Source: Variovorax paradoxus NBRC 15149
GTDB lineage: Bacteria; Pseudomonadota; Gammaproteobacteria; Burkholderiales; Burkholderiaceae_C
Direction: 5' to 3'
NCBI RefSeq assembly: GCF_001591365.1
Contig: NZ_BCUT01000001.1
Coordinates: 434,001-498,000 of the forward strand
Length of the DNA stretch: 64,000 nucleotides
This document shows, piece after piece, positions 50,519 to 59,433 of this stretch. Made by a program: the position numbers and the translations under genes. The notes beneath the pieces were generated by a model. It was not told the origin of the DNA. It worked only from the letters and a program-made list of their open reading frames with translations, and ran no database searches. The first letter of the stretch is position 1; the number at the start of each line of letters is the position of its first letter.

Positions 50519-51885
50519 TCTTCCGTCATCGAGGCGGCGATGCGCTTGGTGAGCGGATGCAAGAGGTAGACGAGCAGCGAGCGCTCTCCCGTCTTGAAGA
50601 CCACCTCGACCGGCATGCCCGGCTGCAGCGAGCGCTTTCCGAGCTTCTTCAGGCCCTCTTGCGTCACGGCCACCCGCGCAAGGTAGTAGCTCGCGTTGGT
50701 CTGCGAATCGACCAGCAGGTCGCCGGAGACCGAGACCAGCCTGCCCTGCACCACGAGCTGCGGAGAATGGGCAAAATTCGAGAAGCGCACATCCACCGGT
50801 ATGCCGGCGCGGACGCGGTCGATCAGGTGGGGCGGCACCCTGGTCTCGAGCAGCAAGGGCTCGTTGGCAGGAACCACGTCCATCAGTTTCTGCCCTGGCG
50901 CGACCACGCCGCCAACGGTCTGCGCCACCAGCGCCACCACCTGGCCCGAAGCGGGCGAGCGGATTTCGGTGCGGCCCAGTTCATCGCGCAAGGCAACGAA
51001 CTTCTCGAAATCTCCAAGCACCTCGCGGCTGACTTCGGCCTGCTGGGTTTCCACCTCCTTGTGGTACTCCTGCTGCCGAACGATGGCGCGCTGGCGAAGC
51101 TCCGCGACCGATCGCCGCGCCCGGCCCATGTTGCCGATGAGTTCTGCGATGGAGGTGTTCGATTCCGCCACTTGCCGCTCCATCTCCAGCTGGCGATTGC
51201 GCGGGGCAAAGCCTTCGCCGACCATCTTGCGCATCTGGCCCAGTTCTTCGTCGAGGAGCGACAGCTGGGTCCGGCGGCTGCCCAACATGCTTGAATAGGC
51301 TTGGGACAGCTCCTGCTGGCCCTGGATGTTCTCTTCGATCGATTGCAGGTCGGCGCGCAAGGCGGCGCGGCGCGACCTGAGCAGGTGCTCCTGGTTGAAC
51401 ATCTGCTGGCGGATCAGCGGGTCCGAGGCCGCCGCCTGCAGGTCCGGATGAAAGTCGATGGTGTCCTGGCCCGCCTGTTCGGCCAGCAGCCGGCTCTGTA
51501 TGGCACGAAAGCCCAGATAGCGCTGCCGCACGGTTTCGAAGCTCGCCCTGGCCGCGGCGTCGTCGAGCTTGAACAGCAACTGGCCTTCCTGGACCTGGTC
51601 GCCCTCGCCCACCCGCACCTCCTTGAGAATGCCGCCGATCTGGTGCTGGACAGCCTTGCGCTTGGTGTCGATGGCCACCTGCCCCTGGCTCGGCACGCCC
51701 TCGTCCAGCGGAGCAAAGGCAGCCCACAGCAGAAAGCCGCCGAATCCGGCAGCCAGCGCCCACGCACCGATGCGCCCTGCACGGCCGAACTCGTTTCCGA
51801 GGCCGTTGGCATCGTCCTGCGACAGACCGTTGTCCTCGGCCGGCAGGGGGTTGGAAGCGACGTCCCGCAGATTCGGTCTGGCCAT
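50515..51885 (-). CDS. HlyD family type I secretion periplasmic adaptor
   Basis: 456-residue membrane-fusion protein. A single membrane segment at about residues 38-58 (AWALAAGFGGFLLWAAFAPL) follows a cytoplasmic lead; then a biotinyl-lipoyl half-motif, a long coiled coil of about 200 residues, and the beta-barrel region with ALVAQTVGGVVAPGQKLMDVVP and RVKTGERS-like end. It links the inner-membrane ABC exporter to an outer-membrane TolC channel. Its closest pattern is PrtE/LapC/PrsE. No tolC gene is in the operon, so the channel must come from elsewhere. Confidence 0.9.
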   Translation of the reverse strand: MARPNLRDVASNPLPAEDNGLSQDDANGLGNEFGRAGRIGAWALAAGFGGFLLWAAFAPLDEGVPSQGQVAIDTKRKAVQHQIGGILKEVRVGEGDQVQEGQLLFKLDDAAARASFETVRQRYLGFRAIQSRLLAEQAGQDTIDFHPDLQAAASDPLIRQQMFNQEHLLRSRRAALRADLQSIEENIQGQQELSQAYSSMLGSRRTQLSLLDEELGQMRKMVGEGFAPRNRQLEMERQVAESNTSIAELIGNMGRARRSVAELRQRAIVRQQEYHKEVETQQAEVSREVLGDFEKFVALRDELGRTEIRSPASGQVVALVAQTVGGVVAPGQKLMDVVPANEPLLLETRVPPHLIDRVRAGIPVDVRFSNFAHSPQLVVQGRLVSVSGDLLVDSQTNASYYLARVAVTQEGLKKLGKRSLQPGMPVEVVFKTGERSLLVYLLHPLTKRIAASMTEE

Positions 51886-51930
51886 TTGAAGCTCCCGGAG
51901 ATGAATCGATGACAGGAGGAAAGCGCCGGC

Positions 51931-53655
51931 TCAAGCCGACTGCACCAGGACCGCCGTTCGCACCGGCGGCTGCGGGCGACGAAGGGATGCGAGCATGGCA
52001 TCGCGCGGCCCGTCCGCGGCCAGCACGCCGTCCCGCAAGACCATGAGGCGGTCGGCAATCGAAACCGCGCCTTGGCGGTGCGTCACCAGGAACACCGTCT
52101 TTCCCTTGGCCTTCAACTGCCGTATGGCGCACACCAATGCGGCCTCCCCGGCGTCGTCGAGGTTGGCATTCGGCTCATCCAGGACGATGAGCGACGGGTC
52201 GCCATAGATCGCACGCGCGAGTCCGATGCGCTGCCTCTGCCCGCCAGACAGCAGACTGCCTGCATCGCCGATGGGGGTGTCGTAGCCTTTGGGAAAACGC
52301 AGGATCGTCTCGTGCATGCCCGCGCTGCTTGCGGCCTCGATGACCTTGCGCGAGTCGATCTCCCCGAGCCGCGCGATGTTTTCGGCGATGGTGCCGCCGA
52401 ACAACTCCACGTCCTGCGGCAAATAGCCGATATGCGGCCCCAGTTCCAGGCGGTTCCAGCCGCCGATCGGCTCCCCGTCGAGCAGCACCGCGCCGGAAGA
52501 CGGGCTCCAGATGCCCACCACCACCTTCGCGAGCGTCGACTTGCCCGAGCCCGAAGGGCCCAGCACCGCAACCACGGTTCCTGCGGGAACCGCAAAAGAA
52601 ATACCCTGGAGGATCGGCGCCGCGCGGCCGGCGGCCCCTGCAGAGACAGCCTCCAGGCTGATGGTGCCGGTCGGCCGGCCCCGGGAAGGGGGGTGGCCGC
52701 GTTCGGGAAATTCGTCCAGCAGCCTTTCGAGACGCTGGAACGCGCTGCGGCAGGAGAAGAAGCCGCGCCATGTGCCGACCAACTGGTCGATCGGCACGAG
52801 CGCACGGCTCATCAGCACGTTCGCCGCAATCATGGCGCTTGGCGACAACTGGCCATCGATCACCAGCAGCGCGCCGGCCCCCAATGCGAGCGACTGCTGG
52901 CTGTAGCGTATGAACTTGCTCCAGCCGGCAACGCGGTTGATGAGGCCCTGCGCGAGCGCACCCTTGTCCATGGTGGCCGCATGCTGGCGATTCCAGCGCC
53001 TTTGCAGATTGGCGACCATGCCCATCGATTCGAGCACCTCGATGTTCCGGAGCTTGTCCTGCAAGTCGCCCGCCGTCTCTCCCGCGGCTTTCAGGACCTC
53101 TTCCGACGGCGCGACGGTCTGCCGCTGTCCGAACCAGGCCAGTGCGGCCTGGACCAGCGCGAACCCCAGCGCCAGGATGCCGAGCCAGGGATGAAGAAAG
53201 GAGATCACCGCAATGTAGATCGGCGTCCAGGGCGCATCGAAGAGCGCAAAGACGCCGGAGCCGGTGAGAAACTGGCGGATCTGGTTGAGGTCTGCGAACG
53301 GCCTGGACTGGCTGGACGCCGACTGGGCCAGATAAGCCAGGAAGCTTCCGTTGAACACCCGCGTGCTCAGTTGCCGGTCGAAGCGCAGGCTGGCCCGGAC
53401 CAGCAGGCGCGATCGCAGCCATTCCGACAAGGCCAGCGCCATGAACAGGAGCAGCGTGATCAAGGACACCGCGAGCAATGTCAGCTCGCTTTGACTGGAC
53501 AGCACGCGGTCGAATACCTGCAGCATGTAGAGGGTCGGCGCGAGCATGAGCAGGTTGGCCAGAAAGCTCAGCGACCCGACCAGCAGGAACTCCCTGCGGA
53601 ACCCCCAGAGCGCGCGTGCCAGTTCGCTGCGGCTGAAGAACGAAGGCTTGTTCAT
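51931..53655 (-). CDS. Type I secretion ABC permease/ATPase (second of pair)
   Basis: 574-residue half-transporter of the PrtD type with six membrane segments in residues 20-300 and a C-terminal ATPase: Walker A LGPSGSGKSTLAK, signature LSGGQRQRIGLARAIYGDP, Walker B LIVLDEPNANLDD, H-loop LVTHRQ. No N-terminal C39 peptidase or C39-like domain. The ATG overlaps the stop of the other ABC gene (ATGA), so equal amounts are expected. Both ATPase sites look complete, so either a heterodimer or two homodimers are possible. Confidence 0.88.
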   Translation of the reverse strand: MNKPSFFSRSELARALWGFRREFLLVGSLSFLANLLMLAPTLYMLQVFDRVLSSQSELTLLAVSLITLLLFMALALSEWLRSRLLVRASLRFDRQLSTRVFNGSFLAYLAQSASSQSRPFADLNQIRQFLTGSGVFALFDAPWTPIYIAVISFLHPWLGILALGFALVQAALAWFGQRQTVAPSEEVLKAAGETAGDLQDKLRNIEVLESMGMVANLQRRWNRQHAATMDKGALAQGLINRVAGWSKFIRYSQQSLALGAGALLVIDGQLSPSAMIAANVLMSRALVPIDQLVGTWRGFFSCRSAFQRLERLLDEFPERGHPPSRGRPTGTISLEAVSAGAAGRAAPILQGISFAVPAGTVVAVLGPSGSGKSTLAKVVVGIWSPSSGAVLLDGEPIGGWNRLELGPHIGYLPQDVELFGGTIAENIARLGEIDSRKVIEAASSAGMHETILRFPKGYDTPIGDAGSLLSGGQRQRIGLARAIYGDPSLIVLDEPNANLDDAGEAALVCAIRQLKAKGKTVFLVTHRQGAVSIADRLMVLRDGVLAADGPRDAMLASLRRPQPPVRTAVLVQSA

Positions 53656-55412
53656 GGCTGCGCGCCCGCTTCTGGCGCGACGCTCGCGGCGTTGGCCGCC
53701 TTGCGCACGCGCTCCATCGCCTGCTCGCCGGCTCGCCGCAGCGCGGCCAGCACTTCGTCGCGTGGGCCGAACCCCTGCATCGCGCCGTCGCTCAGCACCA
53801 GCATCTTGTCGGCCACGGCCAGCACGCTGGTGCGGTGCGTCATGACGACGAACGTGGTGCCGCGCGCCTTGAGTTTCAGGATGGCGGCCGTCAATGCGGC
53901 GTCACCGGCATCGTCGAGGCTCGAGTTCGGTTCGTCGAGCACCACCAGCGCGGGCTCGCCGTAAAGAGCGCGCGCCAGTGCAACCCGCTGCCGCTGGCCG
54001 CCCGACAGTGCCGTGCCTTCGCGCCCGACCGGGCTGTCATAGCCCAGCGGAAGGCTCGTGATGCCGGCATGCAGGTCGACGGCCAGCGCAGCCTCCTTGA
54101 CCTTCGAAGGCCGCACCTCTCCAAAGCGCGCAATGTTCTCGGCCAAGGTGCCTTCGAGCAACTCCACGTCCTGGGGCAGATAGCCGATGTGCGGGCCGAG
54201 TTCGGCCTTGTCCCACGCGAACACGTCCGCGCCGTCCAGCCGCACCTTGCCGCTCGCGGCCGGCCAAAGGCCCACGATGAGGCGCGCCAGGGTCGTCTTC
54301 CCCGCGGCGGAGGGGCCGACAACTGCAAGCACCTCGCCAGGCAGCAGGCTGAAAGCCACGTTCTTCAAGATGGCCGGGCCGCCGCCCGGAGCGCCCGCGA
54401 CAAGGCTTTCGACCTGCAGCGCGCCTCTGGGCGGCGGCAGGGCCATCGTCTGCGGCCGCGGCGCGATGGCGCTCAACAGGCTGCCCAGGCGCAGCCATGC
54501 ATCGCCCGCGTGGACCACCATGCGCCATTGCGCCACCAGCTGCACCAGCGGTGCCAGGGCCCGGCCGCCCAGGATCGAGCCGACAATGATCATCCCGGCA
54601 TCGCCGTTGAGCTGGTTCTTCAGCAGCAGCCAGGCCCCGAGGCCGAGCAACAGGGAACCCATGGCGACCTGCATGAACTTGCCGACGGCCTGGCAGGCCC
54701 CGGCGTTGTCCGAGGCCAGGGCTTCGCGCTGCAGGAAATCGCGCCGCTTGCCCATCCAGCGGCGATGCACGTCCCGCAGCATGCCCATCGACTCGATCAC
54801 CTGCGAATTTCGCAGCGCCGCATCCGCATACTGCTGCGCCTCGATCGCGCATCGATTGGCCGCCACCAGCGGCGGACGCGTGTTCCGGTCGTTGAGCCAG
54901 CCGACGAACACCTGCAGCAGCGAGCCCACCACGGCCGACCAGCCCAGCACGGGGCTGATGGCGAACATCAGCCCCATGAAGACCAGAGCCACCGGCGCTT
55001 CCATCAGCGCCAGCAGCGGCGGTGAATACAGGAATTCGCGCAAGGTGCGAAGGTCGTTGAGCGGCTGCACGGTGCCGCCCGGCAAGCGCTTGAGGCCGGC
55101 TTCGAAGATGGCGGCGAAGACGCGATTGCGCAGCCTCTGATCGAGCTTCTGCCCAGCCCGGTACATCACCTCGGCGCGCGCCCAGTCGAGCACTTCCATC
55201 AGGCCGTAGGCGGCCAGGACCAGCAGCGTCAGCATGGCCAGCGTGAGCGTGCTGCGGCTGTTCACGACCCGCCCGTACACCTCGAGCATGTACGCGCTAG
55301 GCGCCAGCAGGAGAAGGCCCGAGCACACGCTGAACCAGGCCGCCCGCACGAAGCAGGCGTTGAGCGCTGTCACCGCCCCGCGCAGTTCGCCAGACTTTTC
55401 CTGAGGTTTCAT
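53652..55412 (-). CDS. Type I secretion ABC permease/ATPase (first of pair)
   Basis: 586-residue PrtD-type exporter subunit. Six hydrophobic segments in the first 310 residues (SVCSGLLLLAPSAYMLEVYG early), then Walker A VGPSAAGKTTLAR, signature LSGGQRQRVALARALYGEP, Walker B LVVLDEPNSSLDD and H-loop VMTHRTS. ATG 55412 (GAGG upstream) is preferred over TTG 55433. It follows the secreted protein gene by 29 bp. With the next ABC gene and HlyD it makes a substrate-specific exporter. Confidence 0.87.
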   Translation of the reverse strand: MKPQEKSGELRGAVTALNACFVRAAWFSVCSGLLLLAPSAYMLEVYGRVVNSRSTLTLAMLTLLVLAAYGLMEVLDWARAEVMYRAGQKLDQRLRNRVFAAIFEAGLKRLPGGTVQPLNDLRTLREFLYSPPLLALMEAPVALVFMGLMFAISPVLGWSAVVGSLLQVFVGWLNDRNTRPPLVAANRCAIEAQQYADAALRNSQVIESMGMLRDVHRRWMGKRRDFLQREALASDNAGACQAVGKFMQVAMGSLLLGLGAWLLLKNQLNGDAGMIIVGSILGGRALAPLVQLVAQWRMVVHAGDAWLRLGSLLSAIAPRPQTMALPPPRGALQVESLVAGAPGGGPAILKNVAFSLLPGEVLAVVGPSAAGKTTLARLIVGLWPAASGKVRLDGADVFAWDKAELGPHIGYLPQDVELLEGTLAENIARFGEVRPSKVKEAALAVDLHAGITSLPLGYDSPVGREGTALSGGQRQRVALARALYGEPALVVLDEPNSSLDDAGDAALTAAILKLKARGTTFVVMTHRTSVLAVADKMLVLSDGAMQGFGPRDEVLAALRRAGEQAMERVRKAANAASVAPEAGAQP

Positions 55413-55441
55413 GGCACCTCGCAGATTCGACAATCGATACC

Positions 55442-58400
55442 CTAGACGGCCTCCGTCTGCTGGGTGGGTGTGCCGATCAGGTTGGCCACGCCATCGATCT
55501 CCAGGTGGACACCAAAGTCGAAGTTCGCGTAGTCGGCATCGCCGTCGATCACCTGGCCGGTAAAGTTCAGGTCCACGTCCGAATTGATGGTCGCCGATGT
55601 GATCACGTCGATCTTGATGATCTTGAACACGTCGTTGTCCGACGTATCTGCATAGTTCATCCCGGTCGCCGTCAGGTTCACCGAGCCGTGGGTACTCAGG
55701 CTGATGCCCGTGCCGGTGATGTCTTCGGTGCTGCTCATGACCTGCACGCCCGCGATCTTGTAGTGGGCGCTGTCGTAGTCGTCCGTGCCGATGCTGACGA
55801 TCTTCATGCCTCCTGCGGCGGACTGGTAGTCCGTCGCAGCGTTGGCAACGAGCAGCGTGGTCATCGAGACGCTGCTGTCCGTCTTGCTGACCAGCTTCAG
55901 CATGACGGCCACGTCTTCGCCGTCCGTGATCTGATCGATCGTGATGTTCAATCCGTCTGCGTAGGCCTTGTCCGTGCCGACGACGGTGGCGTTGGGCCGC
56001 TGCGGCGGACTCGTCAGGTTGGGATCGCTCACCGGATTCGACCTGTAGAAGTCGAAGTTCAGCAACTCGCCGGCCTGGACGGTGTCGGAGTTCACACCAA
56101 GCGTGTTGGTCGCGACATTGACAAAGCCGGCGCTCACGCTGTTGAAGGTTTCGCCCGCCGTATATGCGTGATCGGTGCCTGACACCAGGTCGCTGGTGTC
56201 GCTTGGAGGCGTGGCAGCCCTGGCGGACAGCACGCCGAAGAAGTCGCTGCTGTACTGCTGGACCACGATCTCCGGCGAGTTGTTGCCTTCCGTGTCGTAG
56301 TTGAAGGAGGTCAGCGGCGCACTCGTGGAGAACGTCGTCTGTCCACCGAAGACCTGGTCCAGGTCGAAGGTGAAAGTGCCGTCCGTCTTGTTGAAGATGA
56401 CCGTGCCGGTTGCCGCCTGCGTCGTCGTCGACGTCGGCCCGGGGTAGTAGTTGAAGCTGAAGTTGTAGGTGACCGTCGTGGCGTCTTCGGCAAAGTGCGC
56501 GACGGCCGCATCGGTGATGGGGCGCCCGCCGGCGGTCGTTCCCGTGAGGCTGTTGAGCACGATGCCGTCGATCGACGCGTTGTCCACGTCGTCCGCGCCC
56601 ACGGAGAAGTTGTAGGTGCCGGCAATGGGCTGGGCGTCGTTCGCTCCGGTGAGGTCCGAGATGGCGGTCACCGTCGGGCCGTGGTCGTCGAACTTGATGT
56701 TGGCGCCGATGTTGAGCACCTTCGAATCGCTGGCGGTGTCGCCGTCCCCGTCGGTGACCGTCACCGTGTTGGTCAAGGTGACCAGCGTGTCGGCCAGCGT
56801 GGCCTGCTGGGCCGCGTAGTTGGAACCCGCGCCCGGCAGCGCGTGGTCGATTTCCGCAAACTGCCGCAAGGTCACCGAACCAGTCGCGCTCACCGCCAGG
56901 TCGAAGATGGTGTTGTCCGCCGTGATGGCGCCCGCGGCGGCGGCCGTCGAACCGATGACATTCCCGCCCACCAGGTACAGCTTGATGGAGACGGCGTCGC
57001 TCGTGAGTCCGGATGCTCCGCCCGGCGCGGACAGGCCGAGCGCAAAGGCCGAACCGGTGGTGCCCGGCCCGTCGGCGCCGTAGCTGCTCGATGTGACGCC
57101 GAAGGCCGTCGCGAAGTTCTGCGTGTCGGAGTCGGTGGCTGCGCCGATGGTCTGGGCGTCCTGCGTGTTGAGCAGGATGGTGTCGGTGGGCGTTGCCAGC
57201 ACGACCGAGGGGCCGTGGTCATCGAACTTGATGTTGCCGCCGATGTTGAGCGCCTTGGAATCGCTCGCGGTATCGCCGTCCTGGTCGGTGATCGTCACCG
57301 TATCGCTGAGCGTGACAAGGTCGTCGGCCATCGTGGCCTGCTGGGCCGCGTAGTTCGACGAGGACCCCGGAAGCGCGTGGTCGATTTCCGAGAACTGCTG
57401 CAGCGTCACCGAACCGCTTGCGCTCACGGCCAGGTCGAAAATAGTGTTGGTCGCAAGAATGCCGGCTTCGGTGCCGGAGGTCGAGCCAATGACCTTGCCG
57501 CTCACCAGATACAGGTAGATGGTCGCGCCATCGCTCTTGAGGCCTGAGTCCCCACCTTGCGTTTTCACGCCGAGCGCGAAGGCCGCGTCGGTGGAGCCCG
57601 CTCCATCGGCGCCATAGCTGCTCGACGCCGTGCCGAAGGCGGTCGCGAAGTTCGTGTTGGCGGAGTCGGTGTTGGCTCCGATGGTGTCGGCGTCCTGCGT
57701 GTTGACCAGCGCGGTGTCGGTGGGCGTCGCCAGCACGATGGACGGCCCGTCGTCCTCGAAATTCATCGTCGAGCCGACCTCTGCCGTTGCGGAGGAGACC
57801 TGCAGCAGCCTGAACCCCCCGATGTCGAAGTCGGCGTGGGTGTTGCCCGATGCATTGAGGGCCGCCCCGTTTTCGATGAGTACGCGGTTGTGGTCGGCCG
57901 ACGTCGTGTACTCGATGGATTGGCCGGCCTTGACGCCGGTGATCGTCGCAACGCCGCCGGTAATGCTGATGCCGATGGCCGAACTCACTCCGCCCTCGGC
58001 GCCGTTCGCGAAGGTTTCGTAGACCGCCCCGGTCACGGAGTCGAGTACGCGCACGCTCGTGATCGAGATCACCGTGTCGCCCGCATAGCCATCGACGAAG
58101 CTGGTGCCGGACTCGACCGCCGTGCTGTACGCGCTGATCTTGACCTGGGCACTCTTTCCGCTTTGCAACTGCACAACGTCAAAGTCGGCGGTCCTCGCAC
58201 CGAACATGCCGGTGAAGTCGATGTTCGACTCCAGATCGGCTTCGTTCTGGTCCAGGTTCGGGATGGTGACATCGGCCTTGGCGCCGGTCACGAACGTGAA
58301 GCGGATGCCTTCCTGCTCGGTGATCATCTGGCTGTTGGTGCCGAACGTGGTCGGTCCGCCGGCCTTGCTGGTGTTGATCGTGTCTCCGGTGCTGATGTTG

Positions 58401-59128
58401 ATGTCGTCATGGGTGTCGGCTGCATCGGCCCCGGACTGATTGGCCGGGTCCTTTCCGGTCGCGATGATCGTCACGTCGGAAATGCGGCCGTTGACGATGG
58501 TCGGGTTCTCCTTCGTGAACATCAGGAACAGGTTCTGGCCGGATGGCGCACCTTCGAGATTGAACTCCGCATCCTGGCTGACGCTCACGAAGACCTTGTT
58601 CAGCAGGTTGACTGAATCGTCGGCGTTGGCCGGATCGGGGTTCGATATCGCTTCATACTGGACCATCCAGATCTTGGCGCCCGACACCGGGGTTCCCGTT
58701 TCCTCCAGGTAGGCGGCAAACACGATGACACCGGCGCTGGTCTTTCCCAGGACGATGTTGTTGTTGGCCGTATCGGTGAACAGGAAGATGTCTTCGCCAT
58801 CGGCGGTGTTGAGACCGCTGTCCAGGCCATTGAGCGGAGCGCCCGTCGAGCCGGTGAACGAAAGATCGGTGACCGTGCCGGTTGCGGTGAACGTGAATGC
58901 GTTGGCGCCGGTGCTGCTCCCCCCCGCATAGCCGCTCAAGGCGGCTTTGGTTGGAGCCGCCGCACCCAGGGTGCTCAGGCGGCTGCTGAAAGCGGTCGGC
59001 AGCGAGCTTGCGAGGATGTCATTGTCGTTAGCGTCTTGCGCAGGTGCGGGGGTAGCGACAGAGTTCTGCAGCCCGGCGGATTCATCCAGGGTGACGGTCG
59101 AGATGGCCGTCGTGATCAGCACAGACAT
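55442..59128 (-). CDS. Large T1SS-143/DUF5801 repeat protein, predicted type I secretion substrate
   Basis: 1228-residue acidic, Ser/Thr/Asp/Gly-rich protein with almost no Cys. It begins MSVLITTAISTVTLDESAG and has no Sec signal. Residues 1-460 form a DUF5801-like region. Two tandem 178-residue T1SS-143 repeats follow (each begins DDGPS or DHGPS and has SSYGADG, EIDHALPG and DQDGDTASDSK or DGDGDTASDSK), then a unique C-terminal part ending GVANLIGTPTQQTEAV. No GGxGxDxLx nonapeptides were seen. The ATG at 59128 has GAGGAG upstream. Gene order (substrate, two ABCs, HlyD) marks it as the cargo. Likely a surface or extracellular protein, possibly an adhesin. Confidence 0.82.
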   Translation of the reverse strand: MSVLITTAISTVTLDESAGLQNSVATPAPAQDANDNDILASSLPTAFSSRLSTLGAAAPTKAALSGYAGGSSTGANAFTFTATGTVTDLSFTGSTGAPLNGLDSGLNTADGEDIFLFTDTANNNIVLGKTSAGVIVFAAYLEETGTPVSGAKIWMVQYEAISNPDPANADDSVNLLNKVFVSVSQDAEFNLEGAPSGQNLFLMFTKENPTIVNGRISDVTIIATGKDPANQSGADAADTHDDINISTGDTINTSKAGGPTTFGTNSQMITEQEGIRFTFVTGAKADVTIPNLDQNEADLESNIDFTGMFGARTADFDVVQLQSGKSAQVKISAYSTAVESGTSFVDGYAGDTVISITSVRVLDSVTGAVYETFANGAEGGVSSAIGISITGGVATITGVKAGQSIEYTTSADHNRVLIENGAALNASGNTHADFDIGGFRLLQVSSATAEVGSTMNFEDDGPSIVLATPTDTALVNTQDADTIGANTDSANTNFATAFGTASSSYGADGAGSTDAAFALGVKTQGGDSGLKSDGATIYLYLVSGKVIGSTSGTEAGILATNTIFDLAVSASGSVTLQQFSEIDHALPGSSSNYAAQQATMADDLVTLSDTVTITDQDGDTASDSKALNIGGNIKFDDHGPSVVLATPTDTILLNTQDAQTIGAATDSDTQNFATAFGVTSSSYGADGPGTTGSAFALGLSAPGGASGLTSDAVSIKLYLVGGNVIGSTAAAAGAITADNTIFDLAVSATGSVTLRQFAEIDHALPGAGSNYAAQQATLADTLVTLTNTVTVTDGDGDTASDSKVLNIGANIKFDDHGPTVTAISDLTGANDAQPIAGTYNFSVGADDVDNASIDGIVLNSLTGTTAGGRPITDAAVAHFAEDATTVTYNFSFNYYPGPTSTTTQAATGTVIFNKTDGTFTFDLDQVFGGQTTFSTSAPLTSFNYDTEGNNSPEIVVQQYSSDFFGVLSARAATPPSDTSDLVSGTDHAYTAGETFNSVSAGFVNVATNTLGVNSDTVQAGELLNFDFYRSNPVSDPNLTSPPQRPNATVVGTDKAYADGLNITIDQITDGEDVAVMLKLVSKTDSSVSMTTLLVANAATDYQSAAGGMKIVSIGTDDYDSAHYKIAGVQVMSSTEDITGTGISLSTHGSVNLTATGMNYADTSDNDVFKIIKIDVITSATINSDVDLNFTGQVIDGDADYANFDFGVHLEIDGVANLIGTPTQQTEAV
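56678..57745 (-). repeat. Two tandem 534-bp repeats inside the secreted-protein gene
   Basis: Units 57212-57745 and 56678-57211 each encode 178 residues of the T1SS-143 type. The D(D/H)GP Pro codons that bound the units are spaced exactly 534 bp apart three times (57743, 57209, 56675). The two copies differ at many positions, so the duplication is old. Confidence 0.8.
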
Positions 59129-59433
59129 AAACGCTCCTCGAGTTAGGAAAAATACGGCCGACGGAGAACCGCGCAACTCGAAACGGGCCGCGCTTGCTGG
59201 CAATGGAGCAGGTTCACTTATCAGCAAAGGGGAGACGATGCTGAACCGCGGGCCCGCGCACTGTCCATAGTTCGAAAGTTGTCACCCATAGGGTGACGCG
59301 CCGCGCCGCCATCGCGGCCTGGACCGCCGCATACATCTCGATACCTTGCAACGCCCAGGAATCATTCCGAACAATCGTGTAACCCTTTATCATTAATTTA
59401 AGGGTGCAACGAACAGGCATCCCGGGGGAAAAC
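59129..59433. other. Divergent control region of the secretion operon and luxR-type gene
   Basis: 305 bp between the secreted-protein gene and the LuxR-type gene. It holds a perfect 17-bp palindrome (59281-59297) and, next to the luxR side, an AT-rich stretch with arms CCCTT/AAGGG (59383-59404), unusual for this genome and probably a promoter. Confidence 0.6.
59281..59297. promoter_or_regulatory. Perfect palindrome GTCACCC-ATA-GGGTGAC, probable operator
   Basis: 7+3+7 inverted repeat with no mismatch, 153 bp upstream of the secreted-protein ATG and 137 bp upstream of the luxR-type ATG. Size and symmetry fit a dimeric regulator. The neighbouring LuxR-type protein is the natural candidate, but this is inference. 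It is not followed by a T-tract and lies far from any stop codon, so it is not a terminator. Confidence 0.55.

Noticed and set aside
55442-59128. RTX toxin with calcium-binding nonapeptides
   Set aside because: No GGxGxDxLx repeats were seen; the repeats are of the longer T1SS-143 type, so toxin is not a supported name.
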